From contig NZ_JUHG01000020.1 of NCBI RefSeq assembly GCF_000799715.1, positions 1 to 64,000 of the forward strand: 64,000 bases of DNA. The letters run 5' to 3'. Below, piece after piece: positions 55,077-63,813 of the stretch. A program made the position numbers and the translations under genes. Positions within the stretch are counted from its first letter, which is position 1; every line of letters starts with the position of its first letter. The notes below the pieces were generated by a model, which saw only the letters and a list, made by a program, of their open reading frames with translations, made no database searches and was not told the DNA's origin. The DNA comes from Martinezella rhizogenes (lineage in GTDB: Bacteria; Pseudomonadota; Alphaproteobacteria; Rhizobiales; Rhizobiaceae).

Positions 55077-55655
55077 ATGAACAACGAGCAGGTTCGGGAA
55101 TTGCAATCCATCGTCCTGGGGAGCCCGTTGATTTCTTCGCTTCTTGGCAATTGGGGTAAAATTGCGCTTCCGGATTGCTGGCTTGTGGCTGGCGCTGTTA
55201 CCCAGACTGTTTGGAACCACGCTTTCGGTTTTCCATTCATGCATGGCATCAACGACATCGACATCGTCTATTTTGACGCCAATGATCTTTCCGAAAATGC
55301 CGAAGCAGAACAGGCCGCTCGAATTAAAAAGGTCTTTTCCGACCTACCTGTCTGGATCGATGTAAAAAATGAGGCCAGGGTTCACCTCTGGTATGAGGCG
55401 AAGTTCGGATATCCGATTGAGCCATATACTTCGGCATCGCATGCCATCACCACGTTTCCGACAACAGCAACGGCCGTCGGCCTGCAGTCTGACGACAACA
55501 GTTTAGAATTCTATGCGCCCTTTGGGCTCTCCGATCTGCTTGGTGGAATTGTCCGTCCGAACAAAAGGCAGATCACTCGCGATATATATATGCAGAAAGC
55601 CAATCGATGGATCACCGTATGGCCAAAGCTTACGGTGGTAGGCTGGGACGATTGA
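55077..55655 (+). CDS. Nucleotidyltransferase family protein (PF06042-like)
   Basis: A 192-aa protein of the NTP_transf_6 group. The segment GINDIDIVYFD matches the D-x-D-x-x-Y/F-D metal-binding pattern of that family, with a nucleotidyltransferase beta fold. It may add a nucleotide to an unknown acceptor. AAGGA lies ten bases before the ATG at 55077. The codon use is more AT-rich than its neighbours. The methyltransferase gene starts 31 bp downstream, so the two form a pair. Confidence 0.8.
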   Translation: MNNEQVRELQSIVLGSPLISSLLGNWGKIALPDCWLVAGAVTQTVWNHAFGFPFMHGINDIDIVYFDANDLSENAEAEQAARIKKVFSDLPVWIDVKNEARVHLWYEAKFGYPIEPYTSASHAITTFPTTATAVGLQSDDNSLEFYAPFGLSDLLGGIVRPNKRQITRDIYMQKANRWITVWPKLTVVGWDD

Positions 55656-55686
55656 ATCCTTGATTTACTCGGACAAGGAGGAAGAT

Positions 55687-56454
55687 ATGCCGCTAAATGA
55701 TTTCGGAAGTGTCGGAGACGACTACCGGAGATATTCGGACGGCATACGCGGCAGAATACGACACGAACTGGTGTTCGAAGTCGTGGCCGGACTGACAACG
55801 GCTGGCGGAACCGTGCTGGACATGGGATGTGGCGACGGTGAAATATCCGTGCGTCTATGCGAAGCCGGTTTCAATGTCCTTGGCGTCGATGCATCGCCCG
55901 AAATGCTGCGTCGGGCAAATGTGCGTAAGGCCCAATTGCGGGAACGAGCCCGTAAACGGCTTGATTTTGCGGTTGGCGATATCGAAAACTTCGAGCCAGG
56001 ACGGACGTTCGATGCCGTCTGTTGTCATGGCGTGTTTATGTACTTGGACGACAGCAGCGCTGCCATTCAAAAATTGTCAGAGCATGTGACCCGTGGTGGC
56101 GTGCTCAGTATTCTGACCAAGAACGCACTCTCCAGTGGTTTTCGCGAAGCGCTCCGAGGAGACTATATGCTCGCACGGCAGTTGATCGAGACTGGCGCGG
56201 CCAGCAGCATCGGCAACCTTGGCATTAGCACGCGCGGTGACGATCCTTCGGCGATTGTTGATCTCATGAAGCGGTGCGGTTTTGACGACTGCCAGTGGAG
56301 GGGGATCCGCATCTTCTCAGATCATCTCGATGCGAACAGCTTTGACGATAATCTGGCTGATGCACTCATCGCGTTGGAGCAGGCAGCTTCGATGCGCGAC
56401 CCGTACAGGGTAATGGCCCGGCTGTTTCACGCAACAGGCCGAAAGGTCCAGTAG
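55687..56454 (+). CDS. SAM-dependent methyltransferase
   Basis: A 255-aa methyltransferase with VLDMGCGDGEISV (motif I, about residues 48-60) and VDASPEMLRRA as motif II; the middle FDAVCCHGVFMYLDD is motif post-I. It resembles CmoM/BioC-like enzymes; the target is unknown. AAGGAGG lies five bases before the ATG at 55687. Paired with the nucleotidyltransferase upstream, with base composition different from the surrounding core genes. Confidence 0.82.
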   Translation: MPLNDFGSVGDDYRRYSDGIRGRIRHELVFEVVAGLTTAGGTVLDMGCGDGEISVRLCEAGFNVLGVDASPEMLRRANVRKAQLRERARKRLDFAVGDIENFEPGRTFDAVCCHGVFMYLDDSSAAIQKLSEHVTRGGVLSILTKNALSSGFREALRGDYMLARQLIETGAASSIGNLGISTRGDDPSAIVDLMKRCGFDDCQWRGIRIFSDHLDANSFDDNLADALIALEQAASMRDPYRVMARLFHATGRKVQ

Positions 56455-56647
56455 GTTTTCCACTGAGATGGTCAAGAGCGGAACGCAGCCATTGCCGCCG
56501 CGCCGTTCTGCTCACCCGCCAATCTCTGAGCATGACCCTTGAACTGGTCGTTCTTAAGGGTGGTGTTTCGACCCACGCCGCAAATGACTCCAGTAGGCCT
56601 ACCTCACCTCCGCCGATCCGGTGAAGGCTCCTTCTTGCCATTGCCAA
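56455..56647. other. Intergenic region, no gene seen
   Basis: 193 bp between two convergent genes. I see no clear terminator hairpin. Confidence 0.4.
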
Positions 56648-57007
56648 TTAAGCAGCCAAAGCGCGTGCAACCGCCTTGCGGATATCCGGCAGAGCAAAAG
56701 GTTTGGAGACGACGTCGACGATCTTTTCCATGAGGTCATCGGCACGCTCGCGCTGTTCGGCATAGCCGGTCATCAGCAGGATCTTCATGCCGGGGCAAGT
56801 CGAGGCCGCCTGGTGCGCCAGCTCGATGCCGTCCATCACCGGCATGCGGATATCGGAGAGCAGCAGGTCGTAGACGCCCTGCTTCAGTTTTTCCAGACCT
56901 TCGGCGCCGTCGGCCGCCTCTTCGGTCTCGTGGCCATCCAGGCGCAGGGCCCGGGCGACAAAGGTGCGAAGAGAGTCCTCGTCTTCCGTGATCAGAATTC
57001 TTGCCAT
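56648..57007 (-). CDS. cpdR: Single-domain response regulator CpdR
   Basis: A 119-aa receiver-only protein. The phosphoacceptor is Asp52 (LLLSDIRMP), with acidic EDED near the N-terminus, Thr in LLMTGYAEQ and Lys in VSKPFAL. CpdR, phosphorylated via CckA-ChpT, controls ClpXP localisation and proteolysis of cell-cycle proteins; in Sinorhizobium CpdR1 is needed for symbiosis. The C-terminus ends in Ala-Ala, as CpdR does. The strong match to rhizobial CpdR1 is from memory. Confidence 0.88.
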   Translation of the reverse strand: MARILITEDEDSLRTFVARALRLDGHETEEAADGAEGLEKLKQGVYDLLLSDIRMPVMDGIELAHQAASTCPGMKILLMTGYAEQRERADDLMEKIVDVVSKPFALPDIRKAVARALAA

Positions 57008-57187
57008 GGTCTATGCTCCGTGGTCCGTCATGTTCCGAGAACGAAATCACCAGAATTCCGTTTGCGATCGGTAAACAACGAAGGTGCGATCCTGTCCCGT
57101 GGTTAACGGTTCGTCATCGCTGGAGCATATTGGGACGGTTTGCCGGAGCGCCGGATTAACCCAGAATCGGCGCCCGATGCGCTATAG

Positions 57188-57733
57188 CTATTCGTCGGCA
57201 TCGCCGGTAACAACACCCACGAAGGGCAGCTCGCGGAAGGCATAGGCGACGTCCATGCCGTAGCCGACAACGAAATAGTCGGGGCATTCGAAGCCGACAT
57301 AATCGGCCTCCAGCTCTTCCTGACGCTTGACGCTCTTGTCGAGCAGCACGGCGAGCGAGACGTGGCGGGCCCCGCGCTCATAGAGCAGTTCCTTGGCGAA
57401 ACGCAGGGTCCGGCCGGATTCGAGGATATCGTCGACCAGCAGCACGTCACGATCCCTGACGTCGCTGTCGATGTCCTTGACGATACGGACGCCCTGGGAC
57501 GTCGTGCCCGCGCCATAGCTCGACAGCGTGATGAATTCGACTTCCGGTGCAAGCCCGGTGTCATGAAGCGCGCGCAACAGGTCGGCGGCGAAGATGAACG
57601 AGCCCTTGAGAATAGCGATGACGAGCAGGTCCTTCGTCGGACCGCTGGCGATCTGCTGTGCCAAAACCTTGTTACGCTCGGCGATCTGCTCGGCGGTGAA
57701 AAGCGGCTCGATATTCTTCCCGCGTACGACAGG
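57188..57733 (-). CDS. hpt: Hypoxanthine phosphoribosyltransferase
   Basis: A 181-aa purine salvage enzyme that makes IMP (and GMP) from hypoxanthine/guanine and PRPP. The PRPP loop VLLVDDILESGRTL is complete, and the substrate hood segment YVGFECPDYFVVGYGMDV contains the conserved aromatic/Asp residues. An ATG at 57733 is chosen, 12 bases after GGAG; the frame is open to 57784. Upstream of cpdR on the same strand by about 180 bp. Confidence 0.95.
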   Translation of the reverse strand, partial: PVVRGKNIEPLFTAEQIAERNKVLAQQIASGPTKDLLVIAILKGSFIFAADLLRALHDTGLAPEVEFITLSSYGAGTTSQGVRIVKDIDSDVRDRDVLLVDDILESGRTLRFAKELLYERGARHVSLAVLLDKSVKRQEELEADYVGFECPDYFVVGYGMDVAYAFRELPFVGVVTGDADE

Positions 57734-57824
57734 CATTGATTGGCATGCTCCATGGCTGTGCTGCGGCACTTGTCCGCTGATCAAGCCCTAGCCCGTAGCA
57801 CAATCACGACGGCCGACACACCCC

Positions 57825-58475
57825 CTAAGGCATGAAGGAAAGTCGAACATCCGGCGTTTTTCCACCGGGATGCTGCAATCTGGTGGAAAAGCCGCGACTC
57901 TCGCGCGGCCCGATACGGTTCGCGAGCGGATTCACCACGACGCTCGTCAGCAACTGATTACCGGAGAAGATGTCGGCGCGCACTGGCGGCACGGTGAGCG
58001 TGGCGCCGGTCTGGTTCTCGATAATGCCATTGACGGTGAGCACCCGCATGCCGTTCTCGTCGCGCGGCGTCAGCGTCACATGGGTAAATTGCAGCGGCTC
58101 GGCCGTTGCCGGTGCCGGCGTGCCGGACAATCCGGAGAAGCCGCCGGCAAGGCCGAAAACCAAAAGGGCCAGTGCCGCGATCAACGCCACGAAGCTGCGT
58201 CGCGATGCTCGCTGCAGCCATCCCTCGGCAAGGCGGAAGCCGCTGATTGCACGAACGAGAATGCCGCTCGGCGCCGGCTTGAGCTGCAACCGCGCGCGGG
58301 TAGTCCTGTCAAAGTTGTTATTGGCGCGGCCGGGAATGACGGTCACGAACTCGGCGTCGACAATATCCGGCTTCGGCCCGAAGCGATGCGCCGGCTGTAA
58401 AACCGATCCACGATCGGGCGGAAGCAGGTCATAGACCAGCCCCGCCTGCTGCCGACGGTGGCGAAAAGCACCCAT
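57825..58475 (-). CDS. DUF3426-like membrane protein next to ftsEX
   Basis: A 216-aa protein with one membrane helix (about residues 95-113, FVALIAALALLVFGLAGG) and a C-terminal extracytoplasmic domain; LTVNGIIENQTGATLTVPPV is like DUF3426. In many alphaproteobacteria the gene next to ftsE encodes a protein with an N-terminal MJ0042 zinc ribbon (two CxxC pairs); no cysteine is seen in this protein, so the finger is lost or diverged. GGGAGG before the ATG at 58475 sets the start. Divergent from ftsE by 210 bp. Confidence 0.7.
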   Translation of the reverse strand: MGAFRHRRQQAGLVYDLLPPDRGSVLQPAHRFGPKPDIVDAEFVTVIPGRANNNFDRTTRARLQLKPAPSGILVRAISGFRLAEGWLQRASRRSFVALIAALALLVFGLAGGFSGLSGTPAPATAEPLQFTHVTLTPRDENGMRVLTVNGIIENQTGATLTVPPVRADIFSGNQLLTSVVVNPLANRIGPRESRGFSTRLQHPGGKTPDVRLSFMP

Positions 58476-58685
58476 GACGACCTCCCTTTCCGGTGATCCA
58501 CATGGTTTCCACGCCCATCTGAATTCTGGGCATTGAAACGAATCCCGCCCAGTCGTAAATTTTAATGGTTAATGCTTCGCAAAGACCGCCATGAATGGGC
58601 CGCCTTTCCAGCAAAATTTACCGTCCGTTAACGCTATTGGTTAACAAGTCGCCTGATTGAACACTGCGGAAGACTGGACTGCCCG

Positions 58686-59345
58686 TTGATCCATTTTGAG
58701 AACGTCGGTTTGCGCTATGGCATGGGTCCGGAAATCCTCCGCGACCTGAGCTTCGACATTCCGAAAAAATCGTTCCAGTTCCTGACAGGCCCCTCGGGCG
58801 CCGGCAAGACGACCTTGCTGCGCCTGCTGTTCATGTCGTTGCAGCCGACCCGCGGGCTGATCCGCATGTTCGACCGCGAGATTTCCTCGATCCCGCGCAA
58901 CGAACTGCCGCTGCTGCGCCGCCGCGTCGGCATCGTCTTCCAGGATTTCCGCCTGCTCGATCATCTGACGACCTATGAGAATGTCGCCCTGCCCCTGCGT
59001 GTGCGTGGCAAGGACGAAAGCTCCTATCGCAACGATGTGCTGGAACTGTTGAAATGGGTCGGCCTCGGCGAGCGCATCAACGTGCTGCCGCCGGTGTTGT
59101 CGGGCGGCGAAAAGCAGCGCGCCGCCATTGCCCGCGCGCTGATCGACCGACCAGAGATCCTGCTTGCCGACGAACCGACCGGCAATGTCGATCCGCCGAT
59201 GGCGCGGCGCCTGCTCAACCTGTTCCTCGAACTCAATCGCCTCGGGACGGCCGTCGTCATCGCCACGCACGACCTGACGCTGATGGATCAGGTTGAAGCC
59301 CGGCGCATGATCCTGTCGGGGGGGCATCTCGATATCTATGACTGA
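58686..59345 (+). CDS. ftsE: Cell division ATP-binding protein FtsE
   Basis: ABC ATPase of 219 aa; with FtsX it regulates peptidoglycan hydrolases at the septum. Walker A GPSGAGKTT (about 36-44), the signature LSGGEKQR (about 138-145) and Walker B ILLADEP are intact. The start is TTG at 58686 (IHFENVGLRYGMG), the usual family N-terminus, with a poor ribosome binding site (GGAAG 16 bases upstream), so expression may be modest. It overlaps ftsX by 8 bp. Confidence 0.95.
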   Translation: MIHFENVGLRYGMGPEILRDLSFDIPKKSFQFLTGPSGAGKTTLLRLLFMSLQPTRGLIRMFDREISSIPRNELPLLRRRVGIVFQDFRLLDHLTTYENVALPLRVRGKDESSYRNDVLELLKWVGLGERINVLPPVLSGGEKQRAAIARALIDRPEILLADEPTGNVDPPMARRLLNLFLELNRLGTAVVIATHDLTLMDQVEARRMILSGGHLDIYD

Positions 59346-60384
59346 GCCCACACCCCGCAGGAGCCCTGCCAATGCAAGGGCTGCCGGCAACACGCAAAGA
59401 CCCACCGCCGCGCCGCCCGAAAAGAGACGGCCGGAGATGCGCGTGCGCCCAACCGGGCCGATCGTGCCTTCCTCCAACATCCAGGGCAATGCCCTGATCG
59501 TCGTCATCGCCATCATGGCTTTCCTCGCCTGCCTGACGCTCGGCGCCGTCAGCATGGTGCGTTCGACCGCGGCAAGCTGGGAGAGCCAGATTGCCCGCGA
59601 GATCACCATCCAGATCAAGCCGGACGACAATCTCGACATGGACAAGGCGCTTGCCAGCGCCCGCGATATCGCGCTGGGCTTCGTCGGCACCAAAAGCGGC
59701 CAGATCGTCGATGAAGCAGCAACCGCCCGCCTGCTCGAACCCTGGCTCGGCTCAGGCCTCGACTTTAAGGAACTGCCCATCCCGCGCCTGGTGATCATCA
59801 CCATCGACGAGACGCATCCGCCGGATTTCGAGGCGATGCGCAGCCTCCTCAAGGGCGAGATTCCCCAAGCGACGCTGGACGACCATCGCACCTGGGTCGA
59901 CCGGCTGGTCTCCATGGCGCACACTACCGTCCTCATCGGCACCGGCGTGCTGCTGCTAGTGTTCACCGCCATGGTGCTGACCGTGGTCTTTGCTACCCGC
60001 GGCGCGCTCTCGGGCAATCGCCATATCGTCGAGGTGCTGCATTTCGTCGGCGCCGAGAGCACCTTCGTTGCGACCGAGTTCCAGAAGCATTTTCTGAAGA
60101 TCAGCCTGAAAGGGTCAGCAGCCGGCAGCGCGCTGGCTGCCCTGTTCTTCGCCATCGCCGGCCTCCTGCAAAGAAGCACGATCGCCACGCCACAGACCGA
60201 CCAGGCAACCGCCCTCTTCGGGACGTTCTCGGTCGGAACACTCGGCTATCTCGGCATTCTCGCGACCATGCTCATCATCGCTTTGCTCACCACGGTCACG
60301 GCGCGCTTCACGGTCATGCGCACGATTGACGAGATTGATTTGGTCCGCTCCGACCCCGGAAGGACCGAAAATGTACAGAACTGA
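59338..60384 (+). CDS. ftsX: Cell division protein FtsX
   Basis: A 348-aa inner-membrane permease-like partner of FtsE. The long Pro/Arg-rich cytoplasmic N-terminus (about 1-55) is followed by membrane helix 1 (about 57-77), a large periplasmic loop (about 78-190), and three more helices (about 199-220, 240-263, 290-312), with an IVEVLHFVGAESTFVATEFQ segment typical of FtsX between helices. It starts inside ftsE (8 bp overlap), so translation is coupled. Confidence 0.93.
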   Translation: MTEPTPRRSPANARAAGNTQRPTAAPPEKRRPEMRVRPTGPIVPSSNIQGNALIVVIAIMAFLACLTLGAVSMVRSTAASWESQIAREITIQIKPDDNLDMDKALASARDIALGFVGTKSGQIVDEAATARLLEPWLGSGLDFKELPIPRLVIITIDETHPPDFEAMRSLLKGEIPQATLDDHRTWVDRLVSMAHTTVLIGTGVLLLVFTAMVLTVVFATRGALSGNRHIVEVLHFVGAESTFVATEFQKHFLKISLKGSAAGSALAALFFAIAGLLQRSTIATPQTDQATALFGTFSVGTLGYLGILATMLIIALLTTVTARFTVMRTIDEIDLVRSDPGRTENVQN

Positions 60385-60453
60385 CGGTTTGCTAACTATT
60401 TTTTATGATTCCATGGCCCGTTCCTTGCCGCATTTGGCGTATAATGACGAATC

Positions 60454-61176
60454 ATGAGCATGGACCTGACGACTCGCAAGGCTGTGAGTTCTCAATCGTT
60501 GTGGGAGCGCTTCCACAGCGACAGGCCCGTGCGGCGTAGTTTTTTTCGCCGTTTTCTGCGTTGGGGCGGCTTCGCCTTTGTCTTTTTCGTCGCCATCGTT
60601 TTCGGCGGTTTCCTGCATTTTGCCGATTCGATCACCACGCTGAAGCCGCCGCTGGAGCCGAAGGCGGATGCGATCATCGTCCTGACCGGCGGCTACCAGC
60701 GCATAGACCAGGCCGTGGAGCTGTTGCGCACCGGCGCCGGCAACCGGCTTTTGATCTCCGGCGCGCATCCGACGACGACGCCGTCGCAAATCCGCAAGCT
60801 GACGCAGAGCCCCGCCAACCTCTTCAATTGCTGCGTCGATATCGGCTATGACGCCATCGACACTATCGGCAATGCCCGCGAGGCGGCGAAATGGATCCAC
60901 GCCAGGGGCTACAAAAGCATATTGGTGGTGACCAACAATTATCATATGCCGCGCAGCCTGGCTGAGTTGAAATATGTCGACCCGGGTACGGACTACATTC
61001 CCTACCCGGTGGTCAATTCCGACCTCAAGACCAAGAACTGGTTCACGGACCCCAATGCGCTGCGCACCATGATCTATGAATATGCCAAGGTTCTTCTCGC
61101 CGGCGCCCGCAATATCACGGGCCTGGGGCGCCCGCTCGGCCTGCGCTCGCAGGAACTCGGCGATGATCCGGACTGA
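60454..61176 (+). CDS. YdcF family (DUF218) membrane protein
   Basis: A 240-aa protein with one N-terminal membrane helix (about 38-57) and a C-terminal DUF218 domain, with IIVLTGGYQRIDQAVELL, LLISGAHP and VVTNNYHMPRS motifs. YdcF-like proteins (SanA, ElyC) are linked to envelope and peptidoglycan precursor metabolism. The ATG at 60454 is preceded by a poor site. 70 bp from ftsX on the same strand, so it may be co-transcribed. Confidence 0.88.
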   Translation: MSMDLTTRKAVSSQSLWERFHSDRPVRRSFFRRFLRWGGFAFVFFVAIVFGGFLHFADSITTLKPPLEPKADAIIVLTGGYQRIDQAVELLRTGAGNRLLISGAHPTTTPSQIRKLTQSPANLFNCCVDIGYDAIDTIGNAREAAKWIHARGYKSILVVTNNYHMPRSLAELKYVDPGTDYIPYPVVNSDLKTKNWFTDPNALRTMIYEYAKVLLAGARNITGLGRPLGLRSQELGDDPD

Positions 61177-61275
61177 GATGTCGGGTGACAACGCGGGCCG
61201 ACTTTTTATTGACGACGTAATCGTGTAGGCAAGGCTTCGGATGCTGGCGCAAGCCGGCGTATTGGGAAAGCCTTG

Positions 61276-62076
61276 ATGATCACCCTGCGTTCGATCCTGT
61301 TCAATATCGCCTTCTATGCCAACTTGATCATTCGCATGATCGTGCTCACGCCGATTTATTTCCTGATGCCGCGCAAGGCAGCCTATGCAATCCCCAAAGC
61401 CTGGGCAAAATCCAGCGTTTGGCTGATGAAAAAGATCGTCGGCACCACCTTCGAGATCGAAGGTTTGGAGAACATCCCCAAGGGAAGCTTTATCTTTGCG
61501 CCAAAACACCAGTCCTTCTGGGATACCTTCGCGCTGCTGCCCTATCTCGACGATCCGGTCTATATTCTGAAGCGCGAGCTGATGTGGATTCCGCTCTTCG
61601 GCTGGTATGCGAAGAAGCAGCGCATGATCCCCGTCGATCGCAGCGCCCGTGGCAAGGTGATGTTCGACGTGATGAAACGCACGCGGGAGGAACTGTCCAC
61701 GGGCCGCCAGCTGATCATCTATCCCGAGGGAACCCGCCGCCCACCGGGCGCCGAACCGGTCTATAAATACGGCATCGCCCGCATGTATCGCGACCTGGAT
61801 ATCCCGGTCGTCGCGGTCGCCATGCATCCCGGCCTGTTCTGGCCGCGCCGCACTTTCCGCAAATATCCGGGCCACTTCAAGGTCCGCATCCTGCCGCCGA
61901 TCCAGCCGGGCATGGACCCGGACGCGTTTTTTGAGCGGCTGATGCAGGAAACGGAGAAGGCAAGTGACGAGCTGTTGGTGGAAACCATCGCTAGCAACCC
62001 CGATCTGCCCGTGCCGCCGACAGCCGCAAAGCGCCTGGCGGAGATCGATAAGGCCAAGGTGGCGGCAGCGGTTTAG
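61276..62076 (+). CDS. plsC: 1-acyl-sn-glycerol-3-phosphate acyltransferase
   Basis: Makes phosphatidic acid, the precursor of membrane phospholipids; 266 aa. The catalytic H-x4-D is in KHQSFWDTF (about 75-80), and the second PlsC motif is YPEGTRRPPG (about 154-163). An N-terminal membrane anchor lies at residues about 6-31. The ATG at 61276 follows GGGAAAG with a TTG three bases before it. Its stop abuts a palindromic repeat (62077-62139). Confidence 0.94.
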   Translation: MITLRSILFNIAFYANLIIRMIVLTPIYFLMPRKAAYAIPKAWAKSSVWLMKKIVGTTFEIEGLENIPKGSFIFAPKHQSFWDTFALLPYLDDPVYILKRELMWIPLFGWYAKKQRMIPVDRSARGKVMFDVMKRTREELSTGRQLIIYPEGTRRPPGAEPVYKYGIARMYRDLDIPVVAVAMHPGLFWPRRTFRKYPGHFKVRILPPIQPGMDPDAFFERLMQETEKASDELLVETIASNPDLPVPPTAAKRLAEIDKAKVAAAV

Positions 62077-62139
62077 AGCAACTCCAGGAAAAGTGCGTAG
62101 CGGTTTTCCGTCCGGAATTGCGTAGAAACAATAAGCTAG
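62077..62139. repeat. Rhizobial palindromic repeat, copy 3
   Basis: AGCAACTCC-AGGAAAA...TTTTCCG-TCCGGAATTG with a tail ending AATAAGCTAG. The same tail is present in copy 1 at 30162-30174. The repeat joins convergent plsC and ChaC genes and supplies the ChaC stop codon (62136-62138). Confidence 0.8.
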
Positions 62140-62669
62140 GACGCTTCCCGCATCCGTTCGATCTCGTCGGTAACCTGCTCCAGCCATTGGTCGCGAATGC
62201 CCATCTCACGCAGATGCGCCAGCGTATTGAAAACATAGGCATCGTTCGGACCGGACTGGCCGACCGCCGATTCGACGATATGGGCCGCATCGATGGCGTC
62301 CAGCCCGCCGGCATATTGCCTGTGGTCTCGGTCGACAATATAGGCGACGGCGGTGACCCGCCGGCCATCGGCGAGGCGAATGGGCAACGTCCTTTCCAGA
62401 TAGACATGGGTGACCAACTCGCGCTCGCGCAGATAGGTCAGCACCTCGTCCCATTCGGTAGCGGCCACGCGAAACGCCATGCCGCGGCAGGACCCGCCGC
62501 GATCGAGGCCCAGCACGAGGCCGGGGCTCGCCTCCGTGCCGCGATGAACCCAGGAATGGACGCAAAGGGAGCGGCGATAGCCGAAAATCAGCGCCTCCGA
62601 TTTCTCGACATGGCTAAACCCCGGATTCCACATGAGCGATCCGTAGCCAAATACCCAAAATTCGTCCAT
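62136..62669 (-). CDS. ChaC-like gamma-glutamylcyclotransferase
   Basis: A 177-aa enzyme that cleaves gamma-glutamyl bonds, probably of glutathione, to 5-oxoproline. The signature WVFGYGSLMWNPG (about 4-16) carries the substrate-binding loop, and the conserved Glu appears in ATEWDEVLTYLRERE. ATG at 62669 chosen; a TTG four codons earlier is weaker. Stop codon from the repeat. Convergent with plsC and divergent from the DUF2125 gene. Confidence 0.9.
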   Translation of the reverse strand: MDEFWVFGYGSLMWNPGFSHVEKSEALIFGYRRSLCVHSWVHRGTEASPGLVLGLDRGGSCRGMAFRVAATEWDEVLTYLRERELVTHVYLERTLPIRLADGRRVTAVAYIVDRDHRQYAGGLDAIDAAHIVESAVGQSGPNDAYVFNTLAHLREMGIRDQWLEQVTDEIERMREAS

Positions 62670-62720
62670 ATCCAACGCCAAATCATTGTGACCACATCAG
62701 TTCAACCATTGGAGAACAAC

Positions 62721-63734
62721 ATGGCAGCGTCAAGCCAGAGCGTCACATCCAGCACAGGCAAACGCATTTGGTTCGCCGCGCTGGGACTAATCGTGATCCT
62801 CGCCGGCCTTTACGCCGGCGGTTGGTACTACGCGACCACCATGGTCAAGGCGAACGTTCTCAAGGCGCTCGGCCAGCAGAATACCGCCGGTCTCTCGGGC
62901 GAATGCACGAACATGACTTTCAGCGGCTTTCCCTTCTCGATCGACCTCTCCTGCGCCAAGGTGAATGTCGATAATCAAGAAAAGGGTGTTTCCGCCGCCT
63001 TCGACAATCTCCAGGCTTCGGCACCGGTCTATCAGCCGAACCATATCGGCTGGACGCTGAAATCGCCGGCGGAATTACGCACCACGCAAGGCCTGACCGC
63101 CTCGGCTGAATGGACCGACCTGCAATCGAACCTCGTTGCCAAGGGCCGGGGCATCGAGCAGAGCCAGACCGTCATAGACGGGCTGAAGGCCAGCATCGTC
63201 TCCTCCTCCACCGGCCAGAGCGCCGATGTCACCGCCGCTCATACAGAGATGCATGCGCGCCAGAACGGCGGCGATCTGGAACTGGCGATCGGCATCGAAA
63301 ACGCCAACGCCACCATCAAGGATTTCCCGCAGGTGCTGCCAACGGCCTCGACAAGCGCCAATATCACGCTCACCGGCAAGGCCGGCATGCTCGACGGCAG
63401 CGGCGGCAATGATCTCCACGGTGCCGCCGGCGTGCTGCACCAGGCCGTCATCGACATCGGCGACGGCCGCGTCATGACCCTCTCCGGGCCTTTCAACTTT
63501 GATGATCAGGGCCTGCTGTCCGGCCAGTTCAAGCTGGAGATCAATCAGATCGGCCCTTGGGGCGATAGCCTGAAGGCAACGATCCCCGCCGCCAAGAATA
63601 TCGTCAACACCGCCACCAAGCTGCTCAAGGCGCTCGCCAGCGGCGGCGACAAGGTCTCCGTCGACCTCACCGCCGATCGCGGTCGCCTCTCCCTCAGCGG
63701 CTTCATCCCGCTCGGGAAGATCCCGCCGATTTGA
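62721..63734 (+). CDS. DUF2125 domain protein
   Basis: A 337-aa protein with one membrane helix (about 16-37, IWFAALGLIVILAGLYAGGW) and an extracytoplasmic beta-rich region containing two Cys (FSIDLSCAKV at about 77 and SGECTNMTF at about 63). DUF2125 proteins are typical of Alphaproteobacteria; function unknown. GGAGAA precedes the ATG at 62721; longer frames overlap the ChaC gene. It ends 80 bp before the antitoxin gene. Confidence 0.85.
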   Translation: MAASSQSVTSSTGKRIWFAALGLIVILAGLYAGGWYYATTMVKANVLKALGQQNTAGLSGECTNMTFSGFPFSIDLSCAKVNVDNQEKGVSAAFDNLQASAPVYQPNHIGWTLKSPAELRTTQGLTASAEWTDLQSNLVAKGRGIEQSQTVIDGLKASIVSSSTGQSADVTAAHTEMHARQNGGDLELAIGIENANATIKDFPQVLPTASTSANITLTGKAGMLDGSGGNDLHGAAGVLHQAVIDIGDGRVMTLSGPFNFDDQGLLSGQFKLEINQIGPWGDSLKATIPAAKNIVNTATKLLKALASGGDKVSVDLTADRGRLSLSGFIPLGKIPPI

Positions 63735-63753
63735 CCTCGGCTCCGCCCTTCTC

Positions 63754-63788
63754 TTGAAGAGACCAGTTAAAGGTGCTATTTAAAGCAC
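63754..63788 (+). promoter_or_regulatory. Promoter and operator of the antitoxin gene
   Basis: TTGAAG (63754-63759), 17 nt, TATTTA (63777-63782). GTGCT-N6-AGCAC (63773-63788) is an inverted repeat over the -10, as expected for an autorepressed toxin-antitoxin operon. Confidence 0.5.
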
Positions 63789-63813
63789 TCATAAAGGAAC
63801 CTTCGAGGGTACG

